From Planctomycetaceae bacterium (GTDB lineage Bacteria > Planctomycetota > Planctomycetia > Pirellulales > PALSA-1355), in assembly GCA_003153375.1 (NCBI GenBank), contig PLYM01000028.1, positions 76,038 to 110,442 of the forward strand: 34,405 nucleotides of DNA, written 5' to 3'. Shown here piece by piece: positions 1-8,518 of the stretch (position 1 is its first letter; each line of letters opens with the position of its first letter). The notes below the pieces were generated by a model. The model was given only the letters and a program-made list of their open reading frames with translations. It was not told the origin of the DNA and made no database searches. A program made the translations under genes and the position numbers.

Positions 1-736
1 CATGGGCTGGATGAACGACACGCTGCGGTACATGCGTCACGAACCGATCCATCGCAAATACCACCACGACGAATTGACGTTCAGCCTGATTTACGCCTTC
101 ACCGAAAACTTCGTGCTGCCCTTCTCGCACGATGAAGTCGTACACGGCAAAGGCTCGCTGCTCGATCAGATGCCGGGCGATCTGTGGCAAAAGTTTGCCA
201 ACCTGCGATTGCTCTACGGCTACATGTTCGCGCATCCCGGCAAGAAGCTGCAATTCATGGGCTGCGAATTCGGCCAATGGAACGAATGGAATTGCGACAG
301 CAGCCTGCAATGGGATCTGCTGCAATGGTCAAGCCATCAGGGACTGCAAAAGTATGTCGCCGACCTGAATCGGATCTATCGCAGCGAACCGGCATTGCAC
401 CAGATTGATTTCGACCACCACGGCTTCGAGTGGGTCGATTGTCACAACTTCGAGCAGAGCACGCTGGCCTTCGTGCGGCGGGCCAAAGACCCGCGCGATT
501 TCCTAGTCGCGGCCTGCAATTTCACGCCCGTGCCGCGCACGCAGCACCGGCTGGGCGTGCCCGAGATGTGCTGGTATGAAGAGATCAACAACAGCGACTC
601 GGTGTTCTATGGGGGCAGCAACCTGGGCAACGGACCGGGCAGAATGGCCGAGCCATTGCCGTGGGACGGCCGGCCGTTCTCGATTCCGATCACGCTGCCG
701 CCCTTGGGCATCGTGATACTCAAGCCGCGAAGATAA
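1..736 (+). CDS. glgB: 1,4-alpha-glucan branching enzyme, C-terminal part (5' end cut by window edge)
   Basis: GlgB makes alpha-1,6 branch points in glycogen in the cytoplasm. About 244 residues are visible, open to the left edge, so the N-terminal domains and the catalytic Asp/Glu of the GH13 barrel lie outside. The visible part carries conserved region IV as [15 protein letters not shown], whose His-Asp pair stabilises the transition state in GH13 enzymes. The GlgB-typical segment around [13 protein letters not shown] follows, and then the C-terminal all-beta domain ending in [11 protein letters not shown]. The stop is TAA at 734-736. The next gene converges on it with only 29 bases between the stops. 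The family assignment is firm. Whether this copy belongs to a glycogen operon cannot be judged because nothing upstream is visible. Confidence 0.96.
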   Translation, partial: MGWMNDTLRYMRHEPIHRKYHHDELTFSLIYAFTENFVLPFSHDEVVHGKGSLLDQMPGDLWQKFANLRLLYGYMFAHPGKKLQFMGCEFGQWNEWNCDSSLQWDLLQWSSHQGLQKYVADLNRIYRSEPALHQIDFDHHGFEWVDCHNFEQSTLAFVRRAKDPRDFLVAACNFTPVPRTQHRLGVPEMCWYEEINNSDSVFYGGSNLGNGPGRMAEPLPWDGRPFSIPITLPPLGIVILKPRR

Positions 737-765
737 AAACGGTCCGTACGCGGCACCGCCGGTTG

Positions 766-3168
766 CTAGAAATCGACGTCGTCCGGGGGGGCTTCGTCGC
801 CAGTCTGGCGCCGCGCGGCCGTGTCGGCCGTTCGCAGCCAGTGGACGCCGGCCTCTTTGTTGACGTCCTGCAACCAGGCGACGAAGATCTTCCGCTGGTC
901 AGGCAGGGCCACGGAAAGATAACGCATCGGGGGCTCGATCGCATAATCCTTGCGCAACTCGTCGAGCGGTCGCTCGTAACTCTCAACCTGCACGACGTAG
1001 GCCGTGTCCTGGGGATGGTTCAGCGCCGCGCCGACTTCGCCCGGCGCCAATTTGAACACGGTCTCCATGAAGGCGTCCCCGGGATTCGAGACCCCTTCGA
1101 CCTGGCTGATCCGCGGCTGCATGGCCGACGGGTCGAACGGCACGTTGCCAATCGACAGCCAACTGAACGGTCCGGTTTCGGTCACTTTCAGACTCGGCTG
1201 GGCGGCAAAGACCTCCTTCAGCGGCTTTCCCGCTGAACGGGCCTGCAAGGCATACTCGTTGGCCCGCTTCATGGCCGGCTCGCGCGCTTGGATCATCTTC
1301 CAGGCGGCCACGACCTTGTCACGAATCTTGTCGAGCGCCGGCACGTAAGCGGCTTCTTCCTGGGTCTTCCAAAACAAGTAACCGTTGCCCTCGTTGTCCT
1401 CGCCGCGCGTGGCCTTATACGTCGGCAGGCTGTCAGCGAAGGCAAACTCATCGAGCCCTTCGCTACGGAAGCCGAACCGCGAGCGAGAGTCGGCAACAAT
1501 GCGGCGCACCTTGCCGATGTCTTCGTTGGCCACTTCGGCGGCCGTCATTAAGGGCAGCTCCTTGGCTTCGACCCCGTATTTCTTGGCTAGTTCGGCAAAC
1601 GCAAACGGCTGGGGCGGCTTGATCGCCGGATTGGTGGCCTTGCCGGCGGTGTAACGATCCATGTCGTCGGCATAGCGCCGCATCGCGGCGTTCAGATCGT
1701 CGAAGATCTCGTTCATCTTGGTGCTGGCCTTTTGGCCAGCAATGCTGTCGCGGATCGAATCGTGGACCTTTTCGAGCGGCTCGTATTTGATCTCGGGCTT
1801 CGCCTCCGCGGCGTCCGCGCTGGCGTCCTTCTCGGCAGCAGGTTCCCCTTCGGCAGCGGGCTTCTCGTCGGATGCGGGCTTTTCAGCAGCGGCATCTTTC
1901 TCGGCAGTTTCTTTTTCGGCGGACTCTTTATCGACAGCAGCCGGAGCGTCGGCGGCTGGCTCGTCGACGAGTGCCGCCGTGCTGACAAAACGCAGCGTTA
2001 CGCTTGGCTTGTTCAACCGCGACTGGGGCGACCCGGCAGCGGGCTTGTCGCCTTCCTTGGGGGAATCGGCCGGCTTTTCGCTCGCGTCGGTTTTCTCGGG
2101 CGGAACATCCGCGGGCTTCGCGTCGTCAGCCGGCTTCTCGCCGTCGGCTGGCTTTTCGCCATCAGCCGGTTTGTCACCCGGCGCGTCATCGTCCTTGGCG
2201 GCTTCGTCTTTGTCTTTGTCGGCTGGGAGCTCGACGGCCCGGAATTGGGCCTTGTTCTTGTCGTAATAGTCCTGAATCTCGGCTTCGGTTACTTCGGTTT
2301 TGTATTTCTCCTGAAGCTGGGCGAAGTCGGCCTTGAAGTACTGAAACGCCGCGCGCTTGGCCTGCTTGAAACCCGGCTCGGGCGAGGTGCCGTCGGGATA
2401 GCGATCCTTGTTGGCTTCATAGAAAGCTTGCAACTCTTCGCTCGTCGGATCCTTCACCTGGCTGGTGAAATCGGCGACGGCCAGCGGCAGCACCTCGGCC
2501 TTGGCGCGGCGGTTGAGCCGGGCGAAATACTCGAAGCGCTGGGCCGGCGGAATGTCGCTCAGACTCTGGGCAAATAGCTCCGTAAACTCCGAGGCCAGCA
2601 TCTCGGTGCGCAGCGCATTAAAGAGCCCCGCCACTCGCATTTGCCGTCCGGAGTGCAGCGAGCGGATGGCATCGGCGACCGCCTGGCTGCTGAGGCTGTT
2701 TTCCGTGATCTGTTTGATCAGGGCGTTGATTGCCTCGTCGCTCACGACCAGGCCGGCTTCCTCGGCCCGTTTCGATAGCACCAGCGTATCCACGGCCGAT
2801 TCTTCGCGTCCGGCCGCCTGCGTGCGTTGCATCAGCTTCGTGCGCCAAAAGCTGTAGATTTGTTCGAAAACCTGCATCTGGTTGCGCGGATCGACCACGC
2901 CCCGTTGAACCTGCGCTTCGACCGTGGCCCGCACGATCTGTTGCAGGAAGGCGTTGACGATTTCACGCTGCTGGACGAGGCCGGTCAGTTCGGCCTGCGT
3001 CAGCTTGCCGAACCGTGTTTCGACGATGACCGGGTTTTCCGGTCCTTTGGCGCGACCAATCATGCGCGAGATTGGGTCGCCCAAAACAAAGGCCAACATA
3101 ATGAGCACGCCGAAAACGGCTAGCAAAACCTTCTGGTTCTTGCGGAACGAAACAAATGGACTTGCCAC
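766..3168 (-). CDS. SurA/PpiD-like membrane-anchored protein with long acidic low-complexity inserts
   Basis: A protein of about 800 residues that resembles the PpiD/SurA N-terminal chaperone architecture. A short N-terminus (SPFVSFRKNQK) leads into one membrane helix at about residues 15-32. A long, mostly helical periplasmic part follows. I see no canonical parvulin active-site signature, so a chaperone-like role is more likely than an active prolyl isomerase; this is inference. Residues about 313-458 are Ala/Glu/Lys/Pro/Asp-rich, in two blocks around an ordered-looking island (LNKPSVTLRF), and include hexapeptide repeats of the type EKPADG. The GTG at 3168 is preferred because AAGGTGG lies about 7 bases upstream; an in-frame GTG at 3180 would add four residues. 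The last residues are DDVDF. Confidence 0.8.
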   Translation of the reverse strand: MASPFVSFRKNQKVLLAVFGVLIMLAFVLGDPISRMIGRAKGPENPVIVETRFGKLTQAELTGLVQQREIVNAFLQQIVRATVEAQVQRGVVDPRNQMQVFEQIYSFWRTKLMQRTQAAGREESAVDTLVLSKRAEEAGLVVSDEAINALIKQITENSLSSQAVADAIRSLHSGRQMRVAGLFNALRTEMLASEFTELFAQSLSDIPPAQRFEYFARLNRRAKAEVLPLAVADFTSQVKDPTSEELQAFYEANKDRYPDGTSPEPGFKQAKRAAFQYFKADFAQLQEKYKTEVTEAEIQDYYDKNKAQFRAVELPADKDKDEAAKDDDAPGDKPADGEKPADGEKPADDAKPADVPPEKTDASEKPADSPKEGDKPAAGSPQSRLNKPSVTLRFVSTAALVDEPAADAPAAVDKESAEKETAEKDAAAEKPASDEKPAAEGEPAAEKDASADAAEAKPEIKYEPLEKVHDSIRDSIAGQKASTKMNEIFDDLNAAMRRYADDMDRYTAGKATNPAIKPPQPFAFAELAKKYGVEAKELPLMTAAEVANEDIGKVRRIVADSRSRFGFRSEGLDEFAFADSLPTYKATRGEDNEGNGYLFWKTQEEAAYVPALDKIRDKVVAAWKMIQAREPAMKRANEYALQARSAGKPLKEVFAAQPSLKVTETGPFSWLSIGNVPFDPSAMQPRISQVEGVSNPGDAFMETVFKLAPGEVGAALNHPQDTAYVVQVESYERPLDELRKDYAIEPPMRYLSVALPDQRKIFVAWLQDVNKEAGVHWLRTADTAARRQTGDEAPPDDVDF
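2111..2182. repeat. Four tandem 18-bp units inside the SurA/PpiD-like gene
   Basis: Units at 2111-2128, 2129-2146, 2147-2164 and 2165-2182 are imperfect copies of an 18-bp word. On the coding strand they encode Ala/Glu/Lys/Pro/Asp hexapeptides such as EKPADG and DAKPAD. Because 18 is a multiple of 3, gain or loss of a unit keeps the frame. The last unit is the most diverged. Confidence 0.75.
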
Positions 3169-3273
3169 GGAGAATTCCACCTTTGCTGTCGGCGTTCGGA
3201 CGATAGCGATCGGCCGAAGACCAGTGTCGGAGAATAAGGACTTGAAGGCCGATTTCCTGCGCGGCCGTGGGTG

Positions 3274-3301
3274 ATTGTAGGACTCTAGCGCCTTATTGCA
3301 A
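3274..3301 (-). promoter_or_regulatory. Candidate sigma70-like promoter of the SurA/PpiD-like gene
   Basis: On the minus strand TTGCAA (3296-3301) is followed after 16 bases by TACAAT (3274-3279), matching 4/6 and 5/6 of the E. coli consensus. Transcription would start near 3267, giving a leader of about 100 bases to the GTG at 3168. This is motif matching only; planctomycete promoters are not well defined by E. coli rules. Confidence 0.4.
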
Positions 3302-3546
3302 TCCCAATCAGGGATGGACTTTGGTGCGTGTCGTCGCCCATGCTTAGCGGCGCGAATCGCAGCCTCAGCAACGCGCCGCTGCGCGACGAGCCCGCACGCG
3401 AGACGAAGGCCCTGTTGACGTGGACGAGCAGACAGAGATCCGCGTGCCTGTTTCGACGCGTTGCGAGGGCGCTAGCGCGTCGGATTCGAGTCACGAAATC
3501 CGCGTCGGAAATGAAGCGCCCAAGGGGAGCTGGCTGGAAACACGGC

Positions 3547-3573
3547 TTGACAGTCGCATAGCCAGGGTATTAA
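3547..3573 (+). promoter_or_regulatory. Possible promoter upstream of topA
   Basis: A perfect -35 hexamer TTGACA (3547-3552) is followed by TATTAA (3568-3573) at 15 bases, or ATTAAT at 16 bases. The short spacing and the leader of almost 300 bases to the topA ATG make this a weak call. The sequence around 3790 (AATAATTTATT) is another AT-rich candidate closer to the gene. Confidence 0.25.
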
Positions 3574-3872
3574 TGAATTGCGATCCGAACGTGCCGATTT
3601 TGCCATCTGAGAGGGGCCTTGCGCGTCGGTGTAACTTCAATCCTTGATGTTATTTTGGCGTTCTTTCAGCGAGTTTCCGCCCGCGGACGCCGCGAGAGCG
3701 TAGCAAAGTTGGTTCGAACCGCATGTGAGGCCGTGCCAGGCCGTGCGACCGCGATGGGCCGGGACAGACCGGCCAAAGCGGCGTGACGCGAATAATTTAT
3801 TCCGCGGGGCACTGCCGAGCAGATACTGTCCTGAACAGACTACCGAGGCAACCCAGTTTAACGTCCCTCCGC

Positions 3873-6602
3873 ATGGCAAAGACCAAAGCAGTCAAAAACG
3901 GCAAGTCCCTGGTGATCGTCGAGTCGCCGGCCAAGGCGCGCACGATCAGCAAGTTTCTGGGCCGCGACTTCACGGTCGAAGCCAGTATTGGCCATGTGCG
4001 CGATTTGCCGCAGGGCGCCAAGCAGATCCCGGCCGAGTTCAAGGGCGAGGAGTGGGCCCATCTGGGGGTGAACGTCAATCACGACTTCGACCCCGTTTAT
4101 GTCGTGCCGCCGGGCAAGACGGCCCAGGTGCGCAAGCTCAAGGCCTTGCTCAAGGACGCCAAAGACCTGTACCTGGCGACGGACGAAGACCGCGAGGGCG
4201 AAGCCATCAGTTGGCACCTGAATGAGATCCTGAAGCCGAAGGTGCCGGTCCATCGGCTGGTTTTTCACGAAATCACGAAAGACGCGATCCAAGAGGCCCT
4301 GGCCCATCCGCGGTCGATTGACGACGATCTGGTGCGCGCTCAAGAAGCCCGCCGCATCATCGACCGGCTCTACGGCTACGAAGTCTCGCCCCTGTTGTGG
4401 CGCAAGGTGCGGCCCAAGCTCTCGGCGGGGCGCGTGCAAAGCGTGGCGGTGCGGCTGATTGTCGAGCGCGAGCGAGCCCGCATGGCGTTCGTCTCGGCCA
4501 CGTATTGGGACCTGCTCGGATTGTTCGACAAGAGCGGGCAGCGTTTTGGCGCGGGCCTGGTCTCGGTCGACGGTCGCAAGATTCCCGCCGGCAAGGATTT
4601 TGACTCGGCCACGGGCCAGATCAAGGATACTTCGCTGCTGCTGTTAAAAGAGGACGACGCGCAGCGCCTGGCCGAGCGGCTGGGGAAGGCCGACTTCCGC
4701 GTGGCGTCGCTGGACGAAAAGCCGTTCACGTCCAAACCGTCGGCGCCGTTCACGACCAGCACGCTGCAACAGGAAGCCAATCGCAAGCTCGGCTTCACCG
4801 CCAAGCGCACGATGGGGGCCGCGCAGAGTCTCTACGAAAACGGCCACATTACTTACATGCGTACCGACTCGACGAACCTGTCGCAGGAAGCAATCCTGGC
4901 GGCTCGCGCGTTGGTCGAGTCGCAGTACGGCGGCGACTTTCTGCCAAAAGAAGCACGGGTTTATCAAACCAAGGTCAAGAACGCTCAGGAAGCACACGAG
5001 GCGATTCGCCCCGCCGGCAATCAATTCGCGCTGCCCGAGCAACTGCGCAATCAATTGAATCAGGACGAGTTTCGCCTGTTCGACATGATTTGGAAGCGCA
5101 CCGTCGCCAGCCAGATGGCCGACGCCCAGGGCCGGCGCACCACGATCACGATCGAAGGCGACGGCGCGGTGTTTCAGGTCGGCGGCAAGACGATCGATTT
5201 TGCCGGTTATCTGCGAGCCTATGTCGAGGGCAGCGACGATCCGCTGGCCGACCTGGCCGAGCAAGACACCGTGCTGCCGGCCGTCAAGATCGGCGACTCG
5301 CTCGTGTGCCACGGACTGGAAGCCAAGAGCCATACCACGCAGCCGCCGGCCCGGTTCAGCGAAGCCTCGTTGACCCGATCGCTGGAAGAAATGGGCATCG
5401 GCCGGCCCAGCACCTATGCTTCGATCATCGATACGATTTTGGCGCGCGAGTACGTATTCAAGCGCGGCAACGCGCTGGTGCCCACCTGGGTGGCGTTCTC
5501 CGTGGCCCAGTTGCTCTCGGAGCACCTGCCGAATTTGGTCGACTACCAGTTCACGGCCCAGATGGAAGATGACCTGGACGCGATCAGCCGCGGCGAATCG
5601 GGGCACATCGATTACCTGAACAAGTTTTATTTTGGCAACGGCACGCCAGGATTGAAGCGGCAACTGCAAAACAAGGTCGAAGAGATCGATGCCCGCGACA
5701 TCGGTCGGATTTTCATCGGCAAGCCGCCCGACGGGGACACGATTTTCGTCAGGGTCGGTCGCTATGGACCGTTCCTGGAGCAAGGCGAGCGCCGCGCCAG
5801 CCTGCGCGACGAAACGGCACCCGACGAGATGACGGTCGAGAAAGCCGTCGAAATGCTGGCGCAGGCCGAGCTCAGCGAGCAGCCGCTGGGGCACTGTTCG
5901 GAAACCGGCAAGCCCGTGTATCTGAAAGTCGGCCGGTTTGGACCCTATGTGCAGCGCGGAAATCAGGAAGACGAGGAGAAGCCGAAGAACGCCTCGCTGC
6001 TTAAGGGCATGCGACCTGAAGATGTCACGATGGAAGTCGCGTTGCGACTCCTCTCGTTGCCGCGAGAACTGGGCGTGCACCCAGAAACGAATTTGCCGGT
6101 CGTGGCCTATAACGGGCGCTTTGGCCCCTATGTCAAATCTGGCGAAGAGACGCGCAGCCTGCCGGCGGGCGTGTCGCCGATCGACGTGACGATGGAGCAA
6201 GCCCTGGAGTTGCTGGCCCAGCCCAAGGCGGCCCGCCGCGGGTTCGGAGCTCCGAAGGAGCCGCTCAAGGTCTTCGACGAGTCGCCCGTGACGAAACAGA
6301 AGATTCAACTGCTCGAGGGCCGTTATGGGCTGTACTTGAACGACGGCGAAACCAATGCTTCGCTTCCCAAGGGGTTGGGCGCCGACGCGCTGACTCGGGA
6401 AGAGGCCCTGGAGTTGTTGGCCACGCGCGCCGCGATGGGCCCCTCGAAGAAGTCTTCGCGCCGCAAGAAGACCACGCCGAAAGCAGCCGCCAAGAAGGCC
6501 GCCGCCAAGACTGCCGCGGCCGAGCCGGTCGAGGAGGTCGCCGAGAAGCCGGTGAAAAAGAAGAAGAAGGCTCCGGCGAAAAAGAAAACCGCCTTGAAGT
6601 AG
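3873..6602 (+). CDS. topA: DNA topoisomerase I (type IA)
   Basis: TopA relaxes negative supercoils by transient cleavage of one strand. The 909-residue protein begins MAKTKAVKNGKSLVIVESPAKA. The frame is open 30 codons further upstream, but those residues (from 3783) do not look like TopA. The TOPRIM domain shows the Glu of VESPAKA (about residue 17) and DEDREGE (about 104-110). The catalytic tyrosine is in GHITYMRTDS (about Tyr328), and EAHEAIRP is at about 373-380. The C-terminal third has repeated modules ending in GRFGPYV or GRYGPFL, the TopA C-terminal repeat, and no Cys4 zinc fingers. The last 50 or so residues are a Lys/Ala/Pro-rich tail resembling histone H1 tails, which probably adds non-specific DNA binding (inference). 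It stands alone between opposing genes. Confidence 0.97.
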   Translation: MAKTKAVKNGKSLVIVESPAKARTISKFLGRDFTVEASIGHVRDLPQGAKQIPAEFKGEEWAHLGVNVNHDFDPVYVVPPGKTAQVRKLKALLKDAKDLYLATDEDREGEAISWHLNEILKPKVPVHRLVFHEITKDAIQEALAHPRSIDDDLVRAQEARRIIDRLYGYEVSPLLWRKVRPKLSAGRVQSVAVRLIVERERARMAFVSATYWDLLGLFDKSGQRFGAGLVSVDGRKIPAGKDFDSATGQIKDTSLLLLKEDDAQRLAERLGKADFRVASLDEKPFTSKPSAPFTTSTLQQEANRKLGFTAKRTMGAAQSLYENGHITYMRTDSTNLSQEAILAARALVESQYGGDFLPKEARVYQTKVKNAQEAHEAIRPAGNQFALPEQLRNQLNQDEFRLFDMIWKRTVASQMADAQGRRTTITIEGDGAVFQVGGKTIDFAGYLRAYVEGSDDPLADLAEQDTVLPAVKIGDSLVCHGLEAKSHTTQPPARFSEASLTRSLEEMGIGRPSTYASIIDTILAREYVFKRGNALVPTWVAFSVAQLLSEHLPNLVDYQFTAQMEDDLDAISRGESGHIDYLNKFYFGNGTPGLKRQLQNKVEEIDARDIGRIFIGKPPDGDTIFVRVGRYGPFLEQGERRASLRDETAPDEMTVEKAVEMLAQAELSEQPLGHCSETGKPVYLKVGRFGPYVQRGNQEDEEKPKNASLLKGMRPEDVTMEVALRLLSLPRELGVHPETNLPVVAYNGRFGPYVKSGEETRSLPAGVSPIDVTMEQALELLAQPKAARRGFGAPKEPLKVFDESPVTKQKIQLLEGRYGLYLNDGETNASLPKGLGADALTREEALELLATRAAMGPSKKSSRRKKTTPKAAAKKAAAKTAAAEPVEEVAEKPVKKKKKAPAKKKTALK

Positions 6603-6657
6603 TCGTGAACGAGCAGGCGCCGTTTCGCTCTCGACGCACACCTGGCAGGTTGCCGCC

Positions 6658-7269
6658 TCACTTCGCCAATTGCGTGAACATGATCCGCCGATTCTCTTTC
6701 GTCAGGGCGCGGATGAACGCATCGCGATCGCCGAAGCAGTTGCGTTCGATCGGCTTCACCGTGCCGTCGCGCAACACCAAGCGGTAGGAGATCACGTGCG
6801 ACGAGTCGGAGGGTCCCAGGGCGCCCAACTCCTGGAACTCGGCCAAATCCGCAACACGGCAGGAATCGTTGCGGCCATAAAAGCGGCTGGGGCACTCCCA
6901 ATGCACGCGGCCGTCGGAGAACCAGCTACGATAGCAGCCGCCCGAAACCGCCGCCGGCAGCCCCACGAGCACGAACGAGCCAAAGATGACCGATAGGGCC
7001 ACCAGCGGCGTCCAGGGGGGCGCCGAGAGCCAGGTTGCCCACAGCCCGGTCATTCCCACCGCCGCGGCGATGAGCCCCCAGGGCCGAGCTTTGTGGACAT
7101 GGAAATACGTCCTGCTCGTGCTACCGCCACTCACGGCATGTACCCGCACTGGATTTGCTCGGTTGTCGCCACCTCGATTGTAGTGCAACGCCCAAGACGA
7201 AAACAGCCGAGTGAGCCGGCCCCCTGTTGTCGAGTCGGGCCGCGAGCCACAATGAAGAACGAGCGACAT
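6658..7269 (-). CDS. Hypothetical protein with two predicted membrane helices
   Basis: Up to 203 residues, with no family recognised. Two adjacent hydrophobic stretches, around WGLIAAAVGMTGLWATWLSA and PLVALSVIFGSFVLVGL, suggest a membrane hairpin. A soluble C-terminal part of about 90 residues follows, containing RVHWECPSRFYG and YRLVLRDGTVKPIERNCFG. This pattern recalls small membrane proteins with a cytosolic PH-like or beta domain, but that is a guess. The ATG at 7269 is the longest start. GTG at 7149 or 7134 is plausible because the first 40 residues look unlike protein and a -10-like TACAAT lies at 7177-7182 on this strand. The gene converges on topA with a gap of 55 bases. Confidence 0.65.
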   Translation of the reverse strand: MSLVLHCGSRPDSTTGGRLTRLFSSWALHYNRGGDNRANPVRVHAVSGGSTSRTYFHVHKARPWGLIAAAVGMTGLWATWLSAPPWTPLVALSVIFGSFVLVGLPAAVSGGCYRSWFSDGRVHWECPSRFYGRNDSCRVADLAEFQELGALGPSDSSHVISYRLVLRDGTVKPIERNCFGDRDAFIRALTKENRRIMFTQLAK

Positions 7270-7335
7270 CTCGGTTGAGGTTGTTCAATCCCTTGCCTGG
7301 CCTTGCCGGCGCGCCCGCAGGCGCGCGACGAATTG

Positions 7336-8094
7336 ATGACCACGTCGGACGATCCTTTGCGCGTGGCGGTGATCACGCCCTACTACCAGGAACCCGTCGA
7401 CGTGCTGCGCCGTTGTCACGAAAGCGTGCTCGAGCAGACGCATCCCTGCACGCACTTCCTGGTCTCGGACGGCTCGCCCCATGCCGAGGTGGCCGGTTGG
7501 CAGGGCGAGCACATCCAGCTGGGGCGGCCCCACGGCGACAACGGCAACACGCCACGCGCGGTTGGCTCACTTTCGGCCATGAACCGCGATTTCGACGCGA
7601 TTGCCTATCTCGACGCCGACAACTGGTACTGGCCCCAGCACATCGCGGCCATGGTGGCTTTGTACCGGCAAACGGGCGTGGCGATTTGCACGGCGTCACG
7701 CACGATTCACCGTGCTGACGGATCGCTGATGTATGTCGATTACGAATGCAACGGCGAGTCGCACGTCGACACCAGTTGCCTGTTTTTCCTGCGGCCGGCC
7801 TTTCGCATCATGCCCTACTGGGCCACGATGCCCCGGCAATTCGGCCCGATTTGCGATCGCGCGATGTGGCAGATCATCTTGGCTCACAAACTATCGTCGG
7901 CCCACTACGCGCAGCCGACCGTGGCCTTTCGCACGCAGTATGAGTTTCACTTTCAGCGAATCGGCGAGACGCCGCCGCCGGGAGCAAAGAGCAACGCCGA
8001 ATCCACGGGCAGCGCCTGGGATTGGTGGGACTCGCTGGCGCCCGAGGTGCGGGCCCAATGGAAGGACTATTTCTCGGGCGAAGGACCTTGCTAG
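7336..8094 (+). CDS. Glycosyltransferase family 2-like protein
   Basis: A 252-residue protein with the GT-A fold signature. RVAVITPYYQEP opens the first beta strand, VSDGS follows, and the metal-binding DxD motif appears as AYLDADNWYWP. Family 2 enzymes transfer sugars from nucleotide-sugar donors to polysaccharide, lipid or protein acceptors; the acceptor cannot be told here. There are no membrane helices, so the protein is probably cytosolic. The ATG at 7336 is chosen over the upstream in-frame ATG at 7303 because the core starts close after it; no clear ribosome-binding site is seen for either. The gene is single, divergent from the previous gene and convergent with acpS, whose stop is only 10 bases away. 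Confidence 0.82.
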   Translation: MTTSDDPLRVAVITPYYQEPVDVLRRCHESVLEQTHPCTHFLVSDGSPHAEVAGWQGEHIQLGRPHGDNGNTPRAVGSLSAMNRDFDAIAYLDADNWYWPQHIAAMVALYRQTGVAICTASRTIHRADGSLMYVDYECNGESHVDTSCLFFLRPAFRIMPYWATMPRQFGPICDRAMWQIILAHKLSSAHYAQPTVAFRTQYEFHFQRIGETPPPGAKSNAESTGSAWDWWDSLAPEVRAQWKDYFSGEGPC

Positions 8095-8107
8095 CGCCAG
8101 CGCGCTA
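8092..8107. terminator. Small inverted repeat spanning both convergent stop codons
   Basis: TAGCGC (8092-8097) and GCGCTA (8102-8107) are perfect complements around a 4-base loop, CAGC. The left arm begins with the TAG stop of the glycosyltransferase and the right arm contains the TAG stop of acpS on the other strand. It could act as a short bidirectional terminator hairpin, but no U-tract follows on either strand. Confidence 0.3.
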
Positions 8108-8512
8108 TTCCTCCTCGGCGGGCTTTTCGATGCCTTGGGCCAGGGCATACGCTGTGGCATGGCTGCGGCAATGGGAGATGCTGATCAGCATTTCGGCGAT
8201 GCCCAACTGCTCGACCACGTCGCGAGCCCCACCCCGCAGAGCCACGACCGGCCGCCCGCCGGGCTCGTTGCGAACTTCGACGTCGCGCCAACTGATGCCT
8301 TTGCGCCAGCCGGTGCCGAGGGCCTTGAGGATCGCCTCCTTGGCGGCCCAACGACCGGCGAAGTGCTGAATGGCTTGCTTGCGGCTTTGGCAATATTGGA
8401 TTTCGTGGTCGGTGTAGACACGGTTGATGAACAACTCGCCGTGCCGTTCGATCATTTGACCGATCCGGAGACACTCGATGATGTCGGTGCCGATGCCAAT
8501 AATGTGTGCCAT
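8105..8512 (-). CDS. acpS: Holo-[acyl-carrier-protein] synthase
   Basis: AcpS transfers the 4'-phosphopantetheine arm from CoA to a serine of apo-ACP, activating it for fatty acid synthesis. The 135-residue length is typical. The N-terminal GIGTDIIE carries the Mg-binding Asp (about residue 10), and GRWAAKEAILKALG carries the second metal ligand Glu (about 59) next to the conserved Lys. The C-terminal part shows ISISHCRSHATAYALA, matching the family's SISH segment. The start is ATG at 8512, six bases after the stop of the upstream membrane protein, so the two are almost certainly co-transcribed. It is the last gene of the minus-strand cluster that starts near 11403. Confidence 0.96.
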   Translation of the reverse strand: MAHIIGIGTDIIECLRIGQMIERHGELFINRVYTDHEIQYCQSRKQAIQHFAGRWAAKEAILKALGTGWRKGISWRDVEVRNEPGGRPVVALRGGARDVVEQLGIAEMLISISHCRSHATAYALAQGIEKPAEEE

Positions 8513-8518
8513 GCGCTG

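Larger units (their letters stand above)
3169..3872. other. Divergent intergenic region between the SurA/PpiD-like gene and topA
   Basis: About 700 bases without a convincing gene. Short open frames on both strands have Arg-rich, non-protein-like translations and no family resemblance. The region contains the candidate promoters listed separately. The word GGTTCGAACC near 3711 looks superficially like a tRNA T-loop, but no T stem or acceptor stem can be built around it. Nothing else was recognised. Confidence 0.6.

Noticed and set aside
3700-3740. tRNA-like GGTTCGAACC word upstream of topA
   Set aside because: No 5-bp T stem, anticodon stem or acceptor stem can be formed around it.
4644-6641. 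Long open frame of 665 codons on the minus strand opposite topA
   Set aside because: It is the antisense of topA, which has complete catalytic motifs; the translation has no family resemblance. Long antisense frames are expected in GC-rich codon usage.
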